From Sphingopyxis sp. H050 (GTDB lineage: Bacteria > Pseudomonadota > Alphaproteobacteria > Sphingomonadales > Sphingomonadaceae), in the NCBI RefSeq assembly GCF_001468265.1, contig NZ_LNRZ01000001.1:620001-684000 (forward strand): a stretch of 64,000 nt of DNA, read 5' to 3'. A program made the position numbers and the translations under genes. This document shows, one piece after another, positions 17,558 to 26,520 of the stretch (position 1 is the stretch's first letter; every line of letters begins with the position of its first letter). The notes beneath the pieces were generated by a model, which was not told the origin of the DNA, made no database searches, and saw only the letters and a list, made by a program, of their open reading frames with translations.

Positions 17558-18381
17558 CGGGGCTGATGAAGGGCAAACGCGGGCTGATCATGGGGCTGGC
17601 GAACGACAAGTCGCTCGCCTGGGGCATCGCAAAGGCGCTGCACGCGCACGGCGCCGAGCTGGCGATCAGCTATCAGGGCGATGTCATGCTCAAGCGCGTG
17701 AAACCGCTCGCCGACGAGCTCGGCTGCGATTTCCTGATCGACTGCGACGTGTCCGACATGGACAATCTCGATGCCGCGTTCGGGGCGCTCGCGGCGCGCT
17801 GGCCGACGATCGACTTCGTCGTCCATGCGATCGGCTATACGAACAAGGAGGCGCTGCGCGGCCATTATGCCGACGTGAGCCTCGACGATTTCCTGATGAC
17901 GATGAACATCAGCGTCTACAGCTTCACCGCGGTCGCGCAGCGCGCGTCGAAGATGATGACGCCCTATGATCCCGAGACGGGCAAGGGCGGCGGTTCGCTG
18001 CTGACGCTCAGCTATTATGGCGCCGAAAAGGTAATCCCGCACTATAACGTCATGGGTGTCGCCAAGTCGGCGCTCGAAACCAGCGTCAAATATCTCGCCA
18101 ACGACTATGGTCCACAGGGGGTGCGCGTGAACGCGATCTCGGCCGGGCCGATCAAGACGCTCGCGGCGTCGGGGATCGGCGATTTTCGCCTGATCCTCAA
18201 ATGGAACGAGCACAACGCCCCGCTGCGCCGCAACGTCACGATCGACGATGTCGGCGGCTCGGCGCTCTATCTGCTCAGCGACCTGTCGAGCGGCGTCACC
18301 GGCGAAACGCACCATGTCGACGCGGGCTATCACACCGTCGGCATGAAACAGGAAGACGCGCCGGATATTTCGCTGGTTTGA
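17554..18381 (+). CDS. fabI: Enoyl-[acyl-carrier-protein] reductase (NADH), FabI
   Basis: Short-chain dehydrogenase-type enoyl-ACP reductase (275 aa) catalysing the last step of each fatty-acid elongation cycle. The N-terminal cofactor region 'GLIMGLANDKSLAWGIA' and the active site Tyr154-(x9)-Tyr164-(x6)-Lys171 ('YYGAEKVIPHYNVMGVAK') match FabI. The C-terminal 'GETHHVDAGYHTVGM' is also characteristic. It is co-translated with the YihY-like gene through an ATGA overlap. It is essential in most bacteria that lack FabL/FabV/FabK. Confidence 0.96.
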   Translation: MTGLMKGKRGLIMGLANDKSLAWGIAKALHAHGAELAISYQGDVMLKRVKPLADELGCDFLIDCDVSDMDNLDAAFGALAARWPTIDFVVHAIGYTNKEALRGHYADVSLDDFLMTMNISVYSFTAVAQRASKMMTPYDPETGKGGGSLLTLSYYGAEKVIPHYNVMGVAKSALETSVKYLANDYGPQGVRVNAISAGPIKTLAASGIGDFRLILKWNEHNAPLRRNVTIDDVGGSALYLLSDLSSGVTGETHHVDAGYHTVGMKQEDAPDISLV

Positions 18382-18390
18382 TCGAACAAA

Positions 18391-18518
18391 CCCTCACCCT
18401 CCCACCCGGCGATGCCGGGCGGGCCCCTCCCTCTCCCCCAAGGGGAGAGGGTTCAAGCCAGCCCTCTCCCCTTGGGGGAGAGGGAGGGGCCCATCGCGCA
18501 GCGATGGGAGGGTGAGGG
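18391..18518. repeat. Inverted pair of two-hairpin repeat elements before the DUF559 gene
   Basis: Two copies of one element in head-to-head orientation. The conserved hairpin parts at 18429-18451 and 18462-18484 (CCCTCTCCCC...GGGGAGAGGG) are also complementary to each other, separated by ten bases. Each copy carries a second, sequence-variable hairpin: CCCGGCGATGCCGGG (about 18403-18417) in one and CATCGCGCAGCGATG in the other. The outer ends CCCTCACCCTCCC and GGGAGGGTGAGGG are complementary. The right end runs directly into the GTG of the DUF559 gene. Confidence 0.88.
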
Positions 18519-18519
18519 T

Positions 18520-18948
18520 GTGAGTAAGAGCCGCTTCACCTCCGACGATGGCACGATCGACCGCGCCCGCCGCCTGCGCCGCGACGCCACCCCAGCCGAA
18601 AAGAAGCTCTGGTCGGCTCTCCGCGCGGGCAATCTTGGCGGCCATAAATTCCGCCGCCAGCAACGTATCGGCCAATTCATCGCCGACTTTACCTGTCAAT
18701 CGGCGCGACTGGTGATAGAGGTCGATGGGGATAGCCACGCGCTCCAAATCGACTATGACGCGCGGCGAACGGAATTTCTGGCGCGAGAGGGATATCGGGT
18801 GCTGCGGTTCACGAATGCTGACGTGATGGGCAATCTGGATGGCGTTTGCCGTGCGATCGAGCTCGCGCTGGCTGGCAGGGCCTCACCCTCCCATCCGGCT
18901 GCGCCGGATGGACCTCTCCCTCTCCCCCGCGGGGAGAGGGGCATATGA
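18520..18948 (+). CDS. DUF559 (Vsr-like endonuclease fold) protein
   Basis: A 142-residue protein of the DUF559 family, related to very-short-patch-repair and PD-(D/E)XK nucleases. The core is visible: '[16 protein letters not shown]', '[16 protein letters not shown]', '[24 protein letters not shown]', '[19 protein letters not shown]'. The IEVDGDSH strand carries the expected acidic residues. The GTG at 18520 is the first start after the upstream repeat. The last ~20 residues (from about 121) are translated from a downstream repeat copy, and the stop overlaps the aroC start (ATGA). The function of DUF559 proteins is undetermined. Confidence 0.82.
   Translation: MSKSRFTSDDGTIDRARRLRRDATPAEKKLWSALRAGNLGGHKFRRQQRIGQFIADFTCQSARLVIEVDGDSHALQIDYDARRTEFLAREGYRVLRFTNADVMGNLDGVCRAIELALAGRASPSHPAAPDGPLPLPRGERGI
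18881..18940. repeat. Third two-hairpin repeat copy, inside the DUF559 3' end and aroC leader
   Basis: The same element as at 18391-18518: CCTCACCCTCCCA, a variable hairpin (CATCCGGC/GCCGGATG, 18892-18910), then the conserved CCCTCTCCCC/GGGGAGAGGG stem (18918-18940). It is read in frame as the C-terminal tail of the DUF559 protein. Its 3' GGGGAGAGGG doubles as the ribosome-binding site of aroC (ATG at 18945). Confidence 0.88.
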
Positions 18949-20021
18949 GTTTCAACAGCTTCGGACGCGTTCTTCGCTTCACGACGTGGGGGGAAAGCCA
19001 CGGCCCCGCGCTCGGCGCCGTCGTCGATGGCTGTCCGCCGCGCCTGTCGCTGTCCGAAGCCGACATCCAGCCTTTCTTGGACAAGCGCCGTCCCGGCCAG
19101 TCGCGCCACACGACGCAGCGGCAGGAGCCCGATCAGGTGCGTATCCTGTCGGGGGTGTTCGAGGGCAAGACGACGGGCACGCCGATCAGTCTGATGATCG
19201 AGAATGTCGACCAAAGGTCGAAGGATTATGGTGAGATCGCGCAGGCCTATCGCCCCGGCCACGCCGATTATGCCTATGACGCCAAATATGGCATCCGCGA
19301 CTATCGCGGCGGCGGCCGGTCGAGCGCGCGCGAAACCGCGGCGCGCGTCGCGGCGGGCGGCGTCGCGCGGTTGATCATCCCCGAGGTGCAGATTCATGCG
19401 TGGGTGGCGGAGATCGGCGGCGACGCCATCGATCCTGCGAACTTCGACCTCGAAGAAATTGATCGCAATCCCTTTTTCTGTCCCGACCCCGCCGCGGCGC
19501 AGCGCTGGGAAGGGCTGATGGACGCCGCGCGCAAGGCGGGTTCGTCGCTCGGCGCGGTGATCGAATGCGCCGCGAGCGGCGTGCCCGCCGGCTGGGGGGC
19601 GCCGATCTACGCCAAGCTCGACAGCGACCTCGCCGCCGCGATGATGGGGATCAATGCGGTGAAGGGCGTCGAGATCGGCGCGGGCTTCCACGCGGCGCGG
19701 CTTCGCGGTGAGGAAAATGCCGATCCGATGCGCCCCGCGACGGACGGCAGCAACCGCCCCGATTTCCTCTCGAACAATGCGGGCGGCATCGCGGGCGGCA
19801 TCTCGACCGGCCAGCCGGTCGTCGTCCGCGTCGCGTTCAAGCCGACCAGCTCGATCCTGACGCCCGTGCCGACGATCAACAACGCGGGCGAGGCCGCCGA
19901 CATCGTCACCAAGGGCCGCCACGATCCCTGCGTCGGCATCCGCGGCGCGCCGGTGGTCGAGGCGATGATGGCGCTGGTCCTCGCCGATCACAAATTGCTC
20001 CACAGGGCGCAGAACGGCTGA
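18945..20021 (+). CDS. aroC: Chorismate synthase
   Basis: The last enzyme of the shikimate pathway (358 aa), converting EPSP to chorismate with reduced FMN. Family signatures are '[20 protein letters not shown]', '[15 protein letters not shown]', '[20 protein letters not shown]' and '[22 protein letters not shown]'. The ATG at 18945 gives [18 protein letters not shown], the expected N-terminus. Its Shine-Dalgarno lies within the upstream repeat and its start overlaps the DUF559 stop, an unusual context for a core biosynthetic gene. Confidence 0.97.
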   Translation: MSFNSFGRVLRFTTWGESHGPALGAVVDGCPPRLSLSEADIQPFLDKRRPGQSRHTTQRQEPDQVRILSGVFEGKTTGTPISLMIENVDQRSKDYGEIAQAYRPGHADYAYDAKYGIRDYRGGGRSSARETAARVAAGGVARLIIPEVQIHAWVAEIGGDAIDPANFDLEEIDRNPFFCPDPAAAQRWEGLMDAARKAGSSLGAVIECAASGVPAGWGAPIYAKLDSDLAAAMMGINAVKGVEIGAGFHAARLRGEENADPMRPATDGSNRPDFLSNNAGGIAGGISTGQPVVVRVAFKPTSSILTPVPTINNAGEAADIVTKGRHDPCVGIRGAPVVEAMMALVLADHKLLHRAQNG

Positions 20022-20028
20022 GGCCGGC

Positions 20029-21813
20029 GTGATCGAGACCGTCCGGGCTTTTATCGACGCGCATCAGGCTGCCCTGTCGCTGGTCATTCTCGCCGCGATG
20101 TTCGTCGGCTTCCTGATGGAACGCTTGCCCGCGACCGTCATCGCGATCCTCGGCGCTTGCACCTATCTTGCGCTCGGCATCCTCGATGCCGACGGCATGT
20201 ATTCGGTTTTCTCCAACTCGGCACCGATCGTCATCGGCGCGATGTTCGTACTGTCGGGCGCGCTGATCCGCACCGGGGTTATCCAGCGCGTCGCCGATGC
20301 GATCATGAAGCGCGCGGAGAAGCATCCGCGCCTTGCTATCGTCGAAGTGCTTGTCGGCGCGCTCTTCGCCTCGGCCTTCCTCAACAACACGCCGGTTGTC
20401 GTGGTGTTGATCCCGATCATGATGAAGCTCGCCGAGGTCACCGGGGTCAGCGCCAAGAAGCTGCTGATGCCGCTGTCGATCGTCGCGGTGCTCGGCGGTA
20501 CGCTGACCCTGATCGGCACTTCGACCAACCTCGTCGTCGATGGCATCGTGCGGCAGGCGGGAATGGAACGCTTCGGCATTTTCGAGATCACGCCGATCGG
20601 TCTGGTGACCGCTGCGTCGGGGATGGTCGGGCTCGCGCTGATGTGGTGGCTGCTGCCCTCGGACAAGCCGGTCAAGGGGCCGGCCGGCACCCATGACGCG
20701 CATCAATATCTGACCGAGCTGATCCTCGGCGACGACGACGATCTGGTCGGAATGACCATCGAGGCGTTCCGCGACCTCCCGCGTTCGGGCCGCATCGTCG
20801 GGGTGCGGCGCGGGTCTGCGGTAATTCACGGCGGCAACCTCGACCATTGGACGCTTGCCGCGGGGGACCGCGTGATTCTGCGTATCGATGGTGCGACGCT
20901 GATGACGTGGCGCGAACAGGGGCGTTTCGGGCTCGGCATCGGCAGCGGCGAGCCTGCGGAAGGCGATATGGTCGTCGAAACGATGATCGCGTCGAACCAT
21001 CCCGCGATCGGACAGCGGCTTATCGATATTCCCTTTCTGCAAAAGATCCGCGCGCGCATCATCGGCCTCGACCGTCCGGCGCATGAGCCCGGGCCGGACC
21101 TTGCCAGCGTGCGCATCCGTCCCGCCGACCGCCTGCTCGTTGCGGGCGGGCCGCGCGAGGTCGAGGCGCTGCGCGACAATCCGCACCTGATCGGCGCAGA
21201 TCTTGCCAAGGTGCGCGCCTTTCGCCGGGGCAAGGCATGGATCGCGGTGCTTTGCATGCTGTCGGTAGTGACGCTCGCCGCCTTCGACATCATGTCGATC
21301 GGCGTCGCCGCGATCATCGCGATCGGGGTCATCCTCGTCACGCGCTGCATCGACAGCGAGGAAGCATGGGGAACGATCGACGGCGACGTGCTGATCCTGA
21401 TTTTCGCGATGCTCGCTGTCGGGTTGGCGCTTGAACAGAGCGGCGCGGTCGCGATGATGGTCGGCTGGGTCGAACCGTCGCTCTTGGGCCAGCCGGCGTG
21501 GGTATTGATCTTCGGCATCTATTTCTTCGCGCTGATCCTCTCCGAACTGCTCAGCAACAATGCGGTCGCGGCGCTGATGACGCCGGTGACGCTCGCGATC
21601 GCCTCCGAACTCGGCGTCGATCCGCGCCCGCTGGTGATCGCGCTGATGATCGGCGCTTCCGCCTGCTTCGCGACGCCGATCGGCTATCAGACGAACACCA
21701 TCGTCTATGCCGCGGGCGATTATCGCTTCGTCGATTTCGTCAGGATCGGCGTTCCGCTCAATATCATCACCGGGGTTTCGACCTGTCTGGCGATCACCGC
21801 CTTCATGACCTGA
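20029..21813 (+). CDS. SLC13/DASS-type anion permease with two TrkA-C domains
   Basis: A 594-residue transporter. About five N-terminal membrane helices ('SLVILAAMFVGFLMERLPATVIAILGA'), a cytoplasmic insert with two RCK_C/TrkA-C modules (about 215-290 and 310-390), then a second membrane half. The repeated family motif is seen as 'NNTPVVVVLIPI...GTSTNLVVDGIV' and 'SNNAVAALMTPVTLAIA...TPIGYQTNTIVY'. Such proteins carry sulfate or dicarboxylates, and the TrkA-C insert suggests nucleotide or ligand gating. It starts at GTG 20029, seven bases after the aroC stop. Confidence 0.87.
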   Translation: MIETVRAFIDAHQAALSLVILAAMFVGFLMERLPATVIAILGACTYLALGILDADGMYSVFSNSAPIVIGAMFVLSGALIRTGVIQRVADAIMKRAEKHPRLAIVEVLVGALFASAFLNNTPVVVVLIPIMMKLAEVTGVSAKKLLMPLSIVAVLGGTLTLIGTSTNLVVDGIVRQAGMERFGIFEITPIGLVTAASGMVGLALMWWLLPSDKPVKGPAGTHDAHQYLTELILGDDDDLVGMTIEAFRDLPRSGRIVGVRRGSAVIHGGNLDHWTLAAGDRVILRIDGATLMTWREQGRFGLGIGSGEPAEGDMVVETMIASNHPAIGQRLIDIPFLQKIRARIIGLDRPAHEPGPDLASVRIRPADRLLVAGGPREVEALRDNPHLIGADLAKVRAFRRGKAWIAVLCMLSVVTLAAFDIMSIGVAAIIAIGVILVTRCIDSEEAWGTIDGDVLILIFAMLAVGLALEQSGAVAMMVGWVEPSLLGQPAWVLIFGIYFFALILSELLSNNAVAALMTPVTLAIASELGVDPRPLVIALMIGASACFATPIGYQTNTIVYAAGDYRFVDFVRIGVPLNIITGVSTCLAITAFMT

Positions 21814-21926
21814 TCGGTTGAGCGCGCCGCCCTTGACGCTGCGCGCAGCGCCCGCTCAAAGGGACGCCATAAAACCGGGCCGCGACCGCGCCCCGAAGCA
21901 CGAAGATTTTTTAGGGGGACGGCCGT

Positions 21927-23267
21927 ATGGACCGTAAGCTTACCTGGTATATTCTCGCCGGCATGACGCTGGGCGTGATCGTCGGCTATGCCGTGCATGT
22001 CGGCATTCCGGCGAGCGACCCGTGGTTCGAGCATCTGTCGAAGACGTTCAAGCTGCTCTCGGACATCTTCCTAAACCTCATCAAGCTGCTCGTCGCGCCG
22101 CTGGTGCTCTCGACGATCGTCGTCGGGATCGCGCATATGGGCGACAGCTCGGCGCTCGGACGCATCGGCACACGCGCGATCATCTGGTTCATCACCGCCA
22201 GCTTCGTGTCGATCGCGCTCGGCCTCCTGATGGTGAATCTCTTCACGCCGGGCGTCGGCGCGCCGATCCCCGACGCCGCCGAGGCGGCAAAGCTGGTGGG
22301 CGAGGTCAAAAAGCTCGACGCGTGGGAGTTCACCCTGTCGATCTTCCCCAAGAACGCGCTCGAGGCGCTGGCGACGAACAATATCCTCCAGATCCTCGTC
22401 TTCTCGGTCTTCGCCGGGGTCGCGCTGTCGGCGATAGGCGAAAAGGGCGCGCCGCTGGTGCGCGGCGCCGATGCGCTTGCCGAAATGATGCTCCAGATCA
22501 CCGGCTATGTGATGCGCTTTGCGCCCTTCGCGGTGTTCGGCGCGATTGCCAATGTCGTCGCCAAGAGCGGGCTCGGCATTCTCGCGACCTATTTCGAGCT
22601 GCTGATCGAATTCTACGCCTCGCTGGTTCTGCTCTGGATCATCCTGCTGACGGCCGGCTGGGTTTTCCTGCGCCAGCGCATCTGGATGCTCATCCGCTAT
22701 ATTCGCGAGCCGCTGCTGATCGCCTTTTCGACCGCCTCGTCCGAAGCCGCGCTGCCCAAGATGTTCGAACAGCTCGACCGCTTCGGCGTGCCGCGGCGCA
22801 TTTCGGGCTTCATGCTGCCGCTGGGCTACAGCTTCAATCTCGACGGTTCGATGATGTATATGAGCTTCGCGACGATCTTCATCGCGCAGGCCTATGGCAT
22901 CGACCTGTCGATCGCCACCCAGGTGCTGATCCTGCTGACGCTGATGATCAGTTCAAAGGGTATCGCCGCCGTGCCGCGCGCCAGCCTGGTCGTCATCACC
23001 GGCACGCTCGCGCAGTTCGGCCTGCCGGTCGAGGGCGTGGCGATCATCCTGGCGATCGATCAGTTCCTCGACATGGGCCGCACGGCGACCAATGTCGTCG
23101 GCAATGCGGTGGCGACCAGCGTCATCACCAAATGGGAGGGCATGCTGGAAGTGCCCGACCCGGCGACGACCGAGCGTCCGCATGCGCCCAGCCATACGCC
23201 GCACCATGGAACGCGCGGCCTCGATCTTCGCGACGAGGATGGGGACGGCAAGCCGGCGGCCGGCTGA
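21927..23267 (+). CDS. Dicarboxylate/amino acid:cation symporter (DAACS family)
   Basis: A 446-residue GltP/DctA-like secondary transporter. It shows the serine-rich hairpin 'FSTASSEAALPKM', the 'PLGYSFNLDGSMMYM' motif and the substrate-site helix 'MGRTATNVVGNAVATSVI', preceded by six N-terminal helices. The substrate could be glutamate/aspartate or C4-dicarboxylates. The charged His/Asp-rich tail of about 35 residues is not part of the transport core. The start is ATG 21927 with TAGGGGG upstream. A small hydrolase of unknown role is not present nearby, so it is probably monocistronic. Confidence 0.92.
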   Translation: MDRKLTWYILAGMTLGVIVGYAVHVGIPASDPWFEHLSKTFKLLSDIFLNLIKLLVAPLVLSTIVVGIAHMGDSSALGRIGTRAIIWFITASFVSIALGLLMVNLFTPGVGAPIPDAAEAAKLVGEVKKLDAWEFTLSIFPKNALEALATNNILQILVFSVFAGVALSAIGEKGAPLVRGADALAEMMLQITGYVMRFAPFAVFGAIANVVAKSGLGILATYFELLIEFYASLVLLWIILLTAGWVFLRQRIWMLIRYIREPLLIAFSTASSEAALPKMFEQLDRFGVPRRISGFMLPLGYSFNLDGSMMYMSFATIFIAQAYGIDLSIATQVLILLTLMISSKGIAAVPRASLVVITGTLAQFGLPVEGVAIILAIDQFLDMGRTATNVVGNAVATSVITKWEGMLEVPDPATTERPHAPSHTPHHGTRGLDLRDEDGDGKPAAG

Positions 23268-23353
23268 CGCGCGAACCAAGCGTCCCGGTCGCCCCTTATG
23301 GGGCGGACGAGGGGCTGGACCATGGCTGAGCAGACCGCCGCAGCGGCGGCGAC

Positions 23354-24202
23354 TTAGTCCGGGCGCTCGTGCGCCGACTGCTCGGTTCGTCGGCCGGTCG
23401 GTCGCTCGGCGCGGGGCGGCGGCGTGTAGCTGCTCGGCGGGGCGGCCTGCGGGCGCGGCGCGGGGCGAACGCCTGACGGGTCGCCTGCGCTGCCGCGCGG
23501 CGGCCTTCCGGCGCCATCGGGGCGTCCGCCGGGGGGACGGCCATAATTGCCATCGCCGCGCGGCGGGCGGCCCTGGCCCACGCCGGGGCGATCGGGGCGG
23601 CCGGGATTGCCCGTCACCGGCGGCCCGCCCGTGTTGCCGCCATTGCCCCAGCCGGGGCGCGTGCCGTTCTGGCCGTCGCCGCGATCGGGGCGGCCACCCC
23701 AGCCGCCCGGACGTCCGGGGCGGCCATCGCCGTCGCCGCGACCCGGCTGGCCGGTCCAGCCGCCGGGGCGGCCCGGACGACCGTCGCCGTCGCCGCGACC
23801 CGGGCGGTTCCAGTTGCCGTCACCGCGCCCGCCATGATGCTTCCACCACGCGCGGCGACCGCCCCAATAGTTGAGGTACGAGCCGCGCAGCGGGTAGCGG
23901 TTGTTATAGCTGTCGAAGAGCCACAGGCCGTAGCCGGGGTAGTAATAATTGTCGTACCAGCCGCCGCCGAAGCCGATCTGCGCGAACCCGCTGCCATAAT
24001 CGGACCCGTCGTAGCAGTCATAGCCATAGCCGTCGTCATAGGCATAGCCGTCATAATCATAATAATTGGCGCCATAGCGGGTGGTGCAGTCGCCGCCGGC
24101 GTAGCTCGATCCGTACACATCGCCATAATAGCAGCCGCCGAGCATCGTCGTCGCAACGGCGCCGAGGGCGATGGCGAGGGGACGCTGGAAACTCTGGGGC
24201 AT
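23354..24202 (-). CDS. Gly/Pro/Tyr-rich lipoprotein of unknown function
   Basis: A 282-residue protein with a lipoprotein signal ending in LGGC (about residues 20-23). Then comes a Tyr/Asp/Gly-rich part (for example 'YYDYDGYAYDDGYGYDCYDG'), a conserved-looking middle ('YGLWLFDSYNNRYPLRGSYLNYWGGRRAWWKHH'), and a low-complexity Gly/Pro/Arg tail with two exact copies of GRGDGDGRPGRPGGW. The ATG at 24202 has GAAGGAAAA upstream and is preferred to the one eight codons earlier. It is likely an outer-membrane-anchored, disordered protein. I recognise no family beyond similar sphingomonad hypotheticals. Confidence 0.7.
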   Translation of the reverse strand: MPQSFQRPLAIALGAVATTMLGGCYYGDVYGSSYAGGDCTTRYGANYYDYDGYAYDDGYGYDCYDGSDYGSGFAQIGFGGGWYDNYYYPGYGLWLFDSYNNRYPLRGSYLNYWGGRRAWWKHHGGRGDGNWNRPGRGDGDGRPGRPGGWTGQPGRGDGDGRPGRPGGWGGRPDRGDGQNGTRPGWGNGGNTGGPPVTGNPGRPDRPGVGQGRPPRGDGNYGRPPGGRPDGAGRPPRGSAGDPSGVRPAPRPQAAPPSSYTPPPRAERPTGRRTEQSAHERPD

Positions 24203-24374
24203 GGTTTTTTCCTTCAGGGTCCACATGGATGAGACCCGTCATCCGGCCAGCAAGTTGCACGAGTCGAGTTGAATTTGCGGTGAATGGAGTCCCGCGGCGG
24301 GAAAGGCCTTACTTGCATGGATGTCAGTAGTGAGATAGCCTGCGCGATATGCGCAACGATAGAAAAGATCCCCG

Positions 24375-25766
24375 ATGAACGCCCCCGCGAAAATCAATTG
24401 GTCCGAACGCCGCTTCGGCCCCGACACCGCCCACTGGCTGCCGCGCAATCCCGACGCCGCGCTCGACCATATTCCGGGCGAAGACGGGATGCCGGTGATC
24501 GGCAACACGCTCGAACAGTTGCGCGACTATCCATCCTTCACGCGCCGCATGGTCGCCAAATATGGCCGCGTCTATCGCAACAACAGCTTCGGCGGGCGCA
24601 GCGTCGCGCTGCACGGGCCCGAAGCGAACGAGCTGGTGATGTTCGACCGCGAGAAAATCTTCTCGTCCGAACAGGGCTGGGGACCGGTGCTCAACCTGCT
24701 GTTCCCACGCGGCCTGATGCTGATGGATTTCGAAAAGCACCGCGCCGACCGCAAGGTGCTGTCGGTCGCGTTCAAGCCCGAACCGATGCGGCACTATGCC
24801 GAATCGCTGAACGAGGGCATCCGGGACCGCATCGCCGCGTGGAGCGGCAAGACCTTCAAATTCTATCCCGCGATCAAGGAGCTGACGCTCGACCTTGCCG
24901 CGACCAGCTTCCTCGGCATTCCGTGGGGGCCCGAGGCCGACAAGGTCAACAAGGCCTTCGTCGACATGGTGCAGGCGTCGATCGGTGTCGTGCGCCGTCC
25001 GCTGCCCTTCACCGCGATGGGCCGCGGCGCCAAGGGGCGCGCGTACCTCGTCGACTATTTCGGCAAGATGGTGCCGGAGCGGCGCGAAGGCGCGGGCGAG
25101 GACATTTTCAGCCAGATCTGCCGCGCCAAGGATGATGACGGCGAATATCTAAGCACCGGCGCGATCGTCGATCATATGAACTTCCTGATGATGGCGGCGC
25201 ACGACACGATCACCAGCTCGATCACGACGATGGTCTATCAGCTCGCCAAACATCCCGAATGGCAGGACCGGCTGCGCGAGGAGATGCTGAGCGTCGCGCC
25301 CGCGGGCGAGGGCGTCGGGCACAACGGCCTCGGCGAGCTGGAAATGACCGAATGGGCGTTCAAGGAATCGCTCCGCCTCGTGCCGCCGGTGCCGAGTTTT
25401 CCGCGCCGTGCGCTCAAGGATTTCGAGTTCGGCGGCTATCGCATCCCCGCGGGCACCAGCGTCGGCGTCAGTCCGGCCTTCACGCATATGATGGAAGAGC
25501 ACTGGCCCGAACCTGAAAAGTTCGACCCGATGCGCTTTGCGCCGGAGGCGACGCGCGAGCGGCACAAATATGCCTGGGTGCCCTTCGGCGGCGGCGCGCA
25601 TATGTGCCTCGGCCTGCATTTTGCTTACATGCAGGCAAAAATCTTTTTCCACCATGTCGTGACCACTCATCGGATCGTCGTTGAGGATGGCTATGCGCCC
25701 GAGTGGCAGATGCTGCCGATCCCGCGGCCGAAGGACGGGCTGACGGTGAGGTTCGAGCCGCTCTGA
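24375..25766 (+). CDS. Cytochrome P450
   Basis: A 463-residue bacterial P450. The heme-ligand loop is FGGGAHMCLG with the axial Cys at about 411. The K-helix ExxR is in 'KESLRLVPP', and the I-helix oxygen-activation motif is 'AAHDTITSS'. There is no membrane anchor. No ferredoxin or ferredoxin reductase gene is adjacent, so electrons must come from partners encoded elsewhere. The substrate is unknown. It is divergent from the lipoprotein gene across a 172-bp gap. Confidence 0.93.
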   Translation: MNAPAKINWSERRFGPDTAHWLPRNPDAALDHIPGEDGMPVIGNTLEQLRDYPSFTRRMVAKYGRVYRNNSFGGRSVALHGPEANELVMFDREKIFSSEQGWGPVLNLLFPRGLMLMDFEKHRADRKVLSVAFKPEPMRHYAESLNEGIRDRIAAWSGKTFKFYPAIKELTLDLAATSFLGIPWGPEADKVNKAFVDMVQASIGVVRRPLPFTAMGRGAKGRAYLVDYFGKMVPERREGAGEDIFSQICRAKDDDGEYLSTGAIVDHMNFLMMAAHDTITSSITTMVYQLAKHPEWQDRLREEMLSVAPAGEGVGHNGLGELEMTEWAFKESLRLVPPVPSFPRRALKDFEFGGYRIPAGTSVGVSPAFTHMMEEHWPEPEKFDPMRFAPEATRERHKYAWVPFGGGAHMCLGLHFAYMQAKIFFHHVVTTHRIVVEDGYAPEWQMLPIPRPKDGLTVRFEPL

Positions 25767-25803
25767 GCTTGCCGCGGGACGTGGGGCGCGCCATCTGGAG
25801 TGG

Positions 25804-26520
25804 GTGACGAGTCTGCGCCCCTATCTGATCTGGTTTGCGATCGCCGTCGTACTGGCGATCGGCGCGATCCGCGTCATGCAATGGGTGCGCGACCATCCCG
25901 AACATTTTCCCGGTGCGCGGTTCGAGTTCAGCCAGCCGCAGGGCTGGGCGACGCACCGCAAGCTGATGAACTTCGCGAGCGATGATGCCGCGTGCTTCGC
26001 GGCCTTCGACCGCGCCAAGGCGGGCTATGAGCGACGGCCGGTCGTCGGCACCGGGCAATGCCGCGCGAGCCAGCGCATGGTGCTGACCGGCAACCGCTTC
26101 GTGCCGACCATGCGCCCGGCGCGCGCTGCCCCCGGTTGCGCGGTCACGGCGGCGATGGTGCTGTGGAACCGCGATGTCGTTCAGCCGGCGGCACAGAAAT
26201 ATTTCGGGCAAAAGGTCGTCGAGCTCGAAAATCTCGGCGCCTACAACTGCCGCAAGATCGCCGGACGCGAGGCGCTGAGCCAGCATTCGACCGCCAACGC
26301 GATCGACATATCGGCCTTCATCCTGGCCGACGGCACCCGGATCACGCTGATCAACGACTGGACGCCTGGCGACAAGCGCGGCGAGTTCCTGCGCGAAATC
26401 CGCGACGGGTCGTGCGATCTGTTCAGCACCGTGCTGTCGCCCGACCACAATGAAGCGCACGCCAACCACTTCCATTTCGACATGGCGGCCCGCACGGCGG
26501 GCTGGTCGGTCTGTCGCTAA
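25804..26520 (+). CDS. Extensin-like C-terminal domain protein
   Basis: A 238-residue protein with one N-terminal membrane helix (YLIWFAIAVVLAIGAI) and a periplasmic extensin-C (DUF1407-like) domain. Conserved features are 'CRASQRMVLTGNRFVPTMRPA', 'LGAYNCRKIAGREALSQHSTANAIDISAF' and 'SPDHNEAHANHFHFDM', whose His/Asp set resembles LAS-type metallopeptidases such as VanY/MepA. A peptidoglycan or cell-wall hydrolytic role is plausible but unproven. The GTG start is at 25804. The stop overlaps the stop of the convergent gene by four bases. Confidence 0.85.
   Translation: MTSLRPYLIWFAIAVVLAIGAIRVMQWVRDHPEHFPGARFEFSQPQGWATHRKLMNFASDDAACFAAFDRAKAGYERRPVVGTGQCRASQRMVLTGNRFVPTMRPARAAPGCAVTAAMVLWNRDVVQPAAQKYFGQKVVELENLGAYNCRKIAGREALSQHSTANAIDISAFILADGTRITLINDWTPGDKRGEFLREIRDGSCDLFSTVLSPDHNEAHANHFHFDMAARTAGWSVCR

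Noticed and set aside
18520-18948. Restriction-modification or mismatch-repair system based on the Vsr-like protein
   Set aside because: No methyltransferase or repair gene is nearby. Neighbours are core metabolic genes, and only the repeats are distinctive.
23323-23358. Eleven-codon frame MAEQTAAAAAT after the symporter
   Set aside because: Too short, Ala-only tail, no supporting context.
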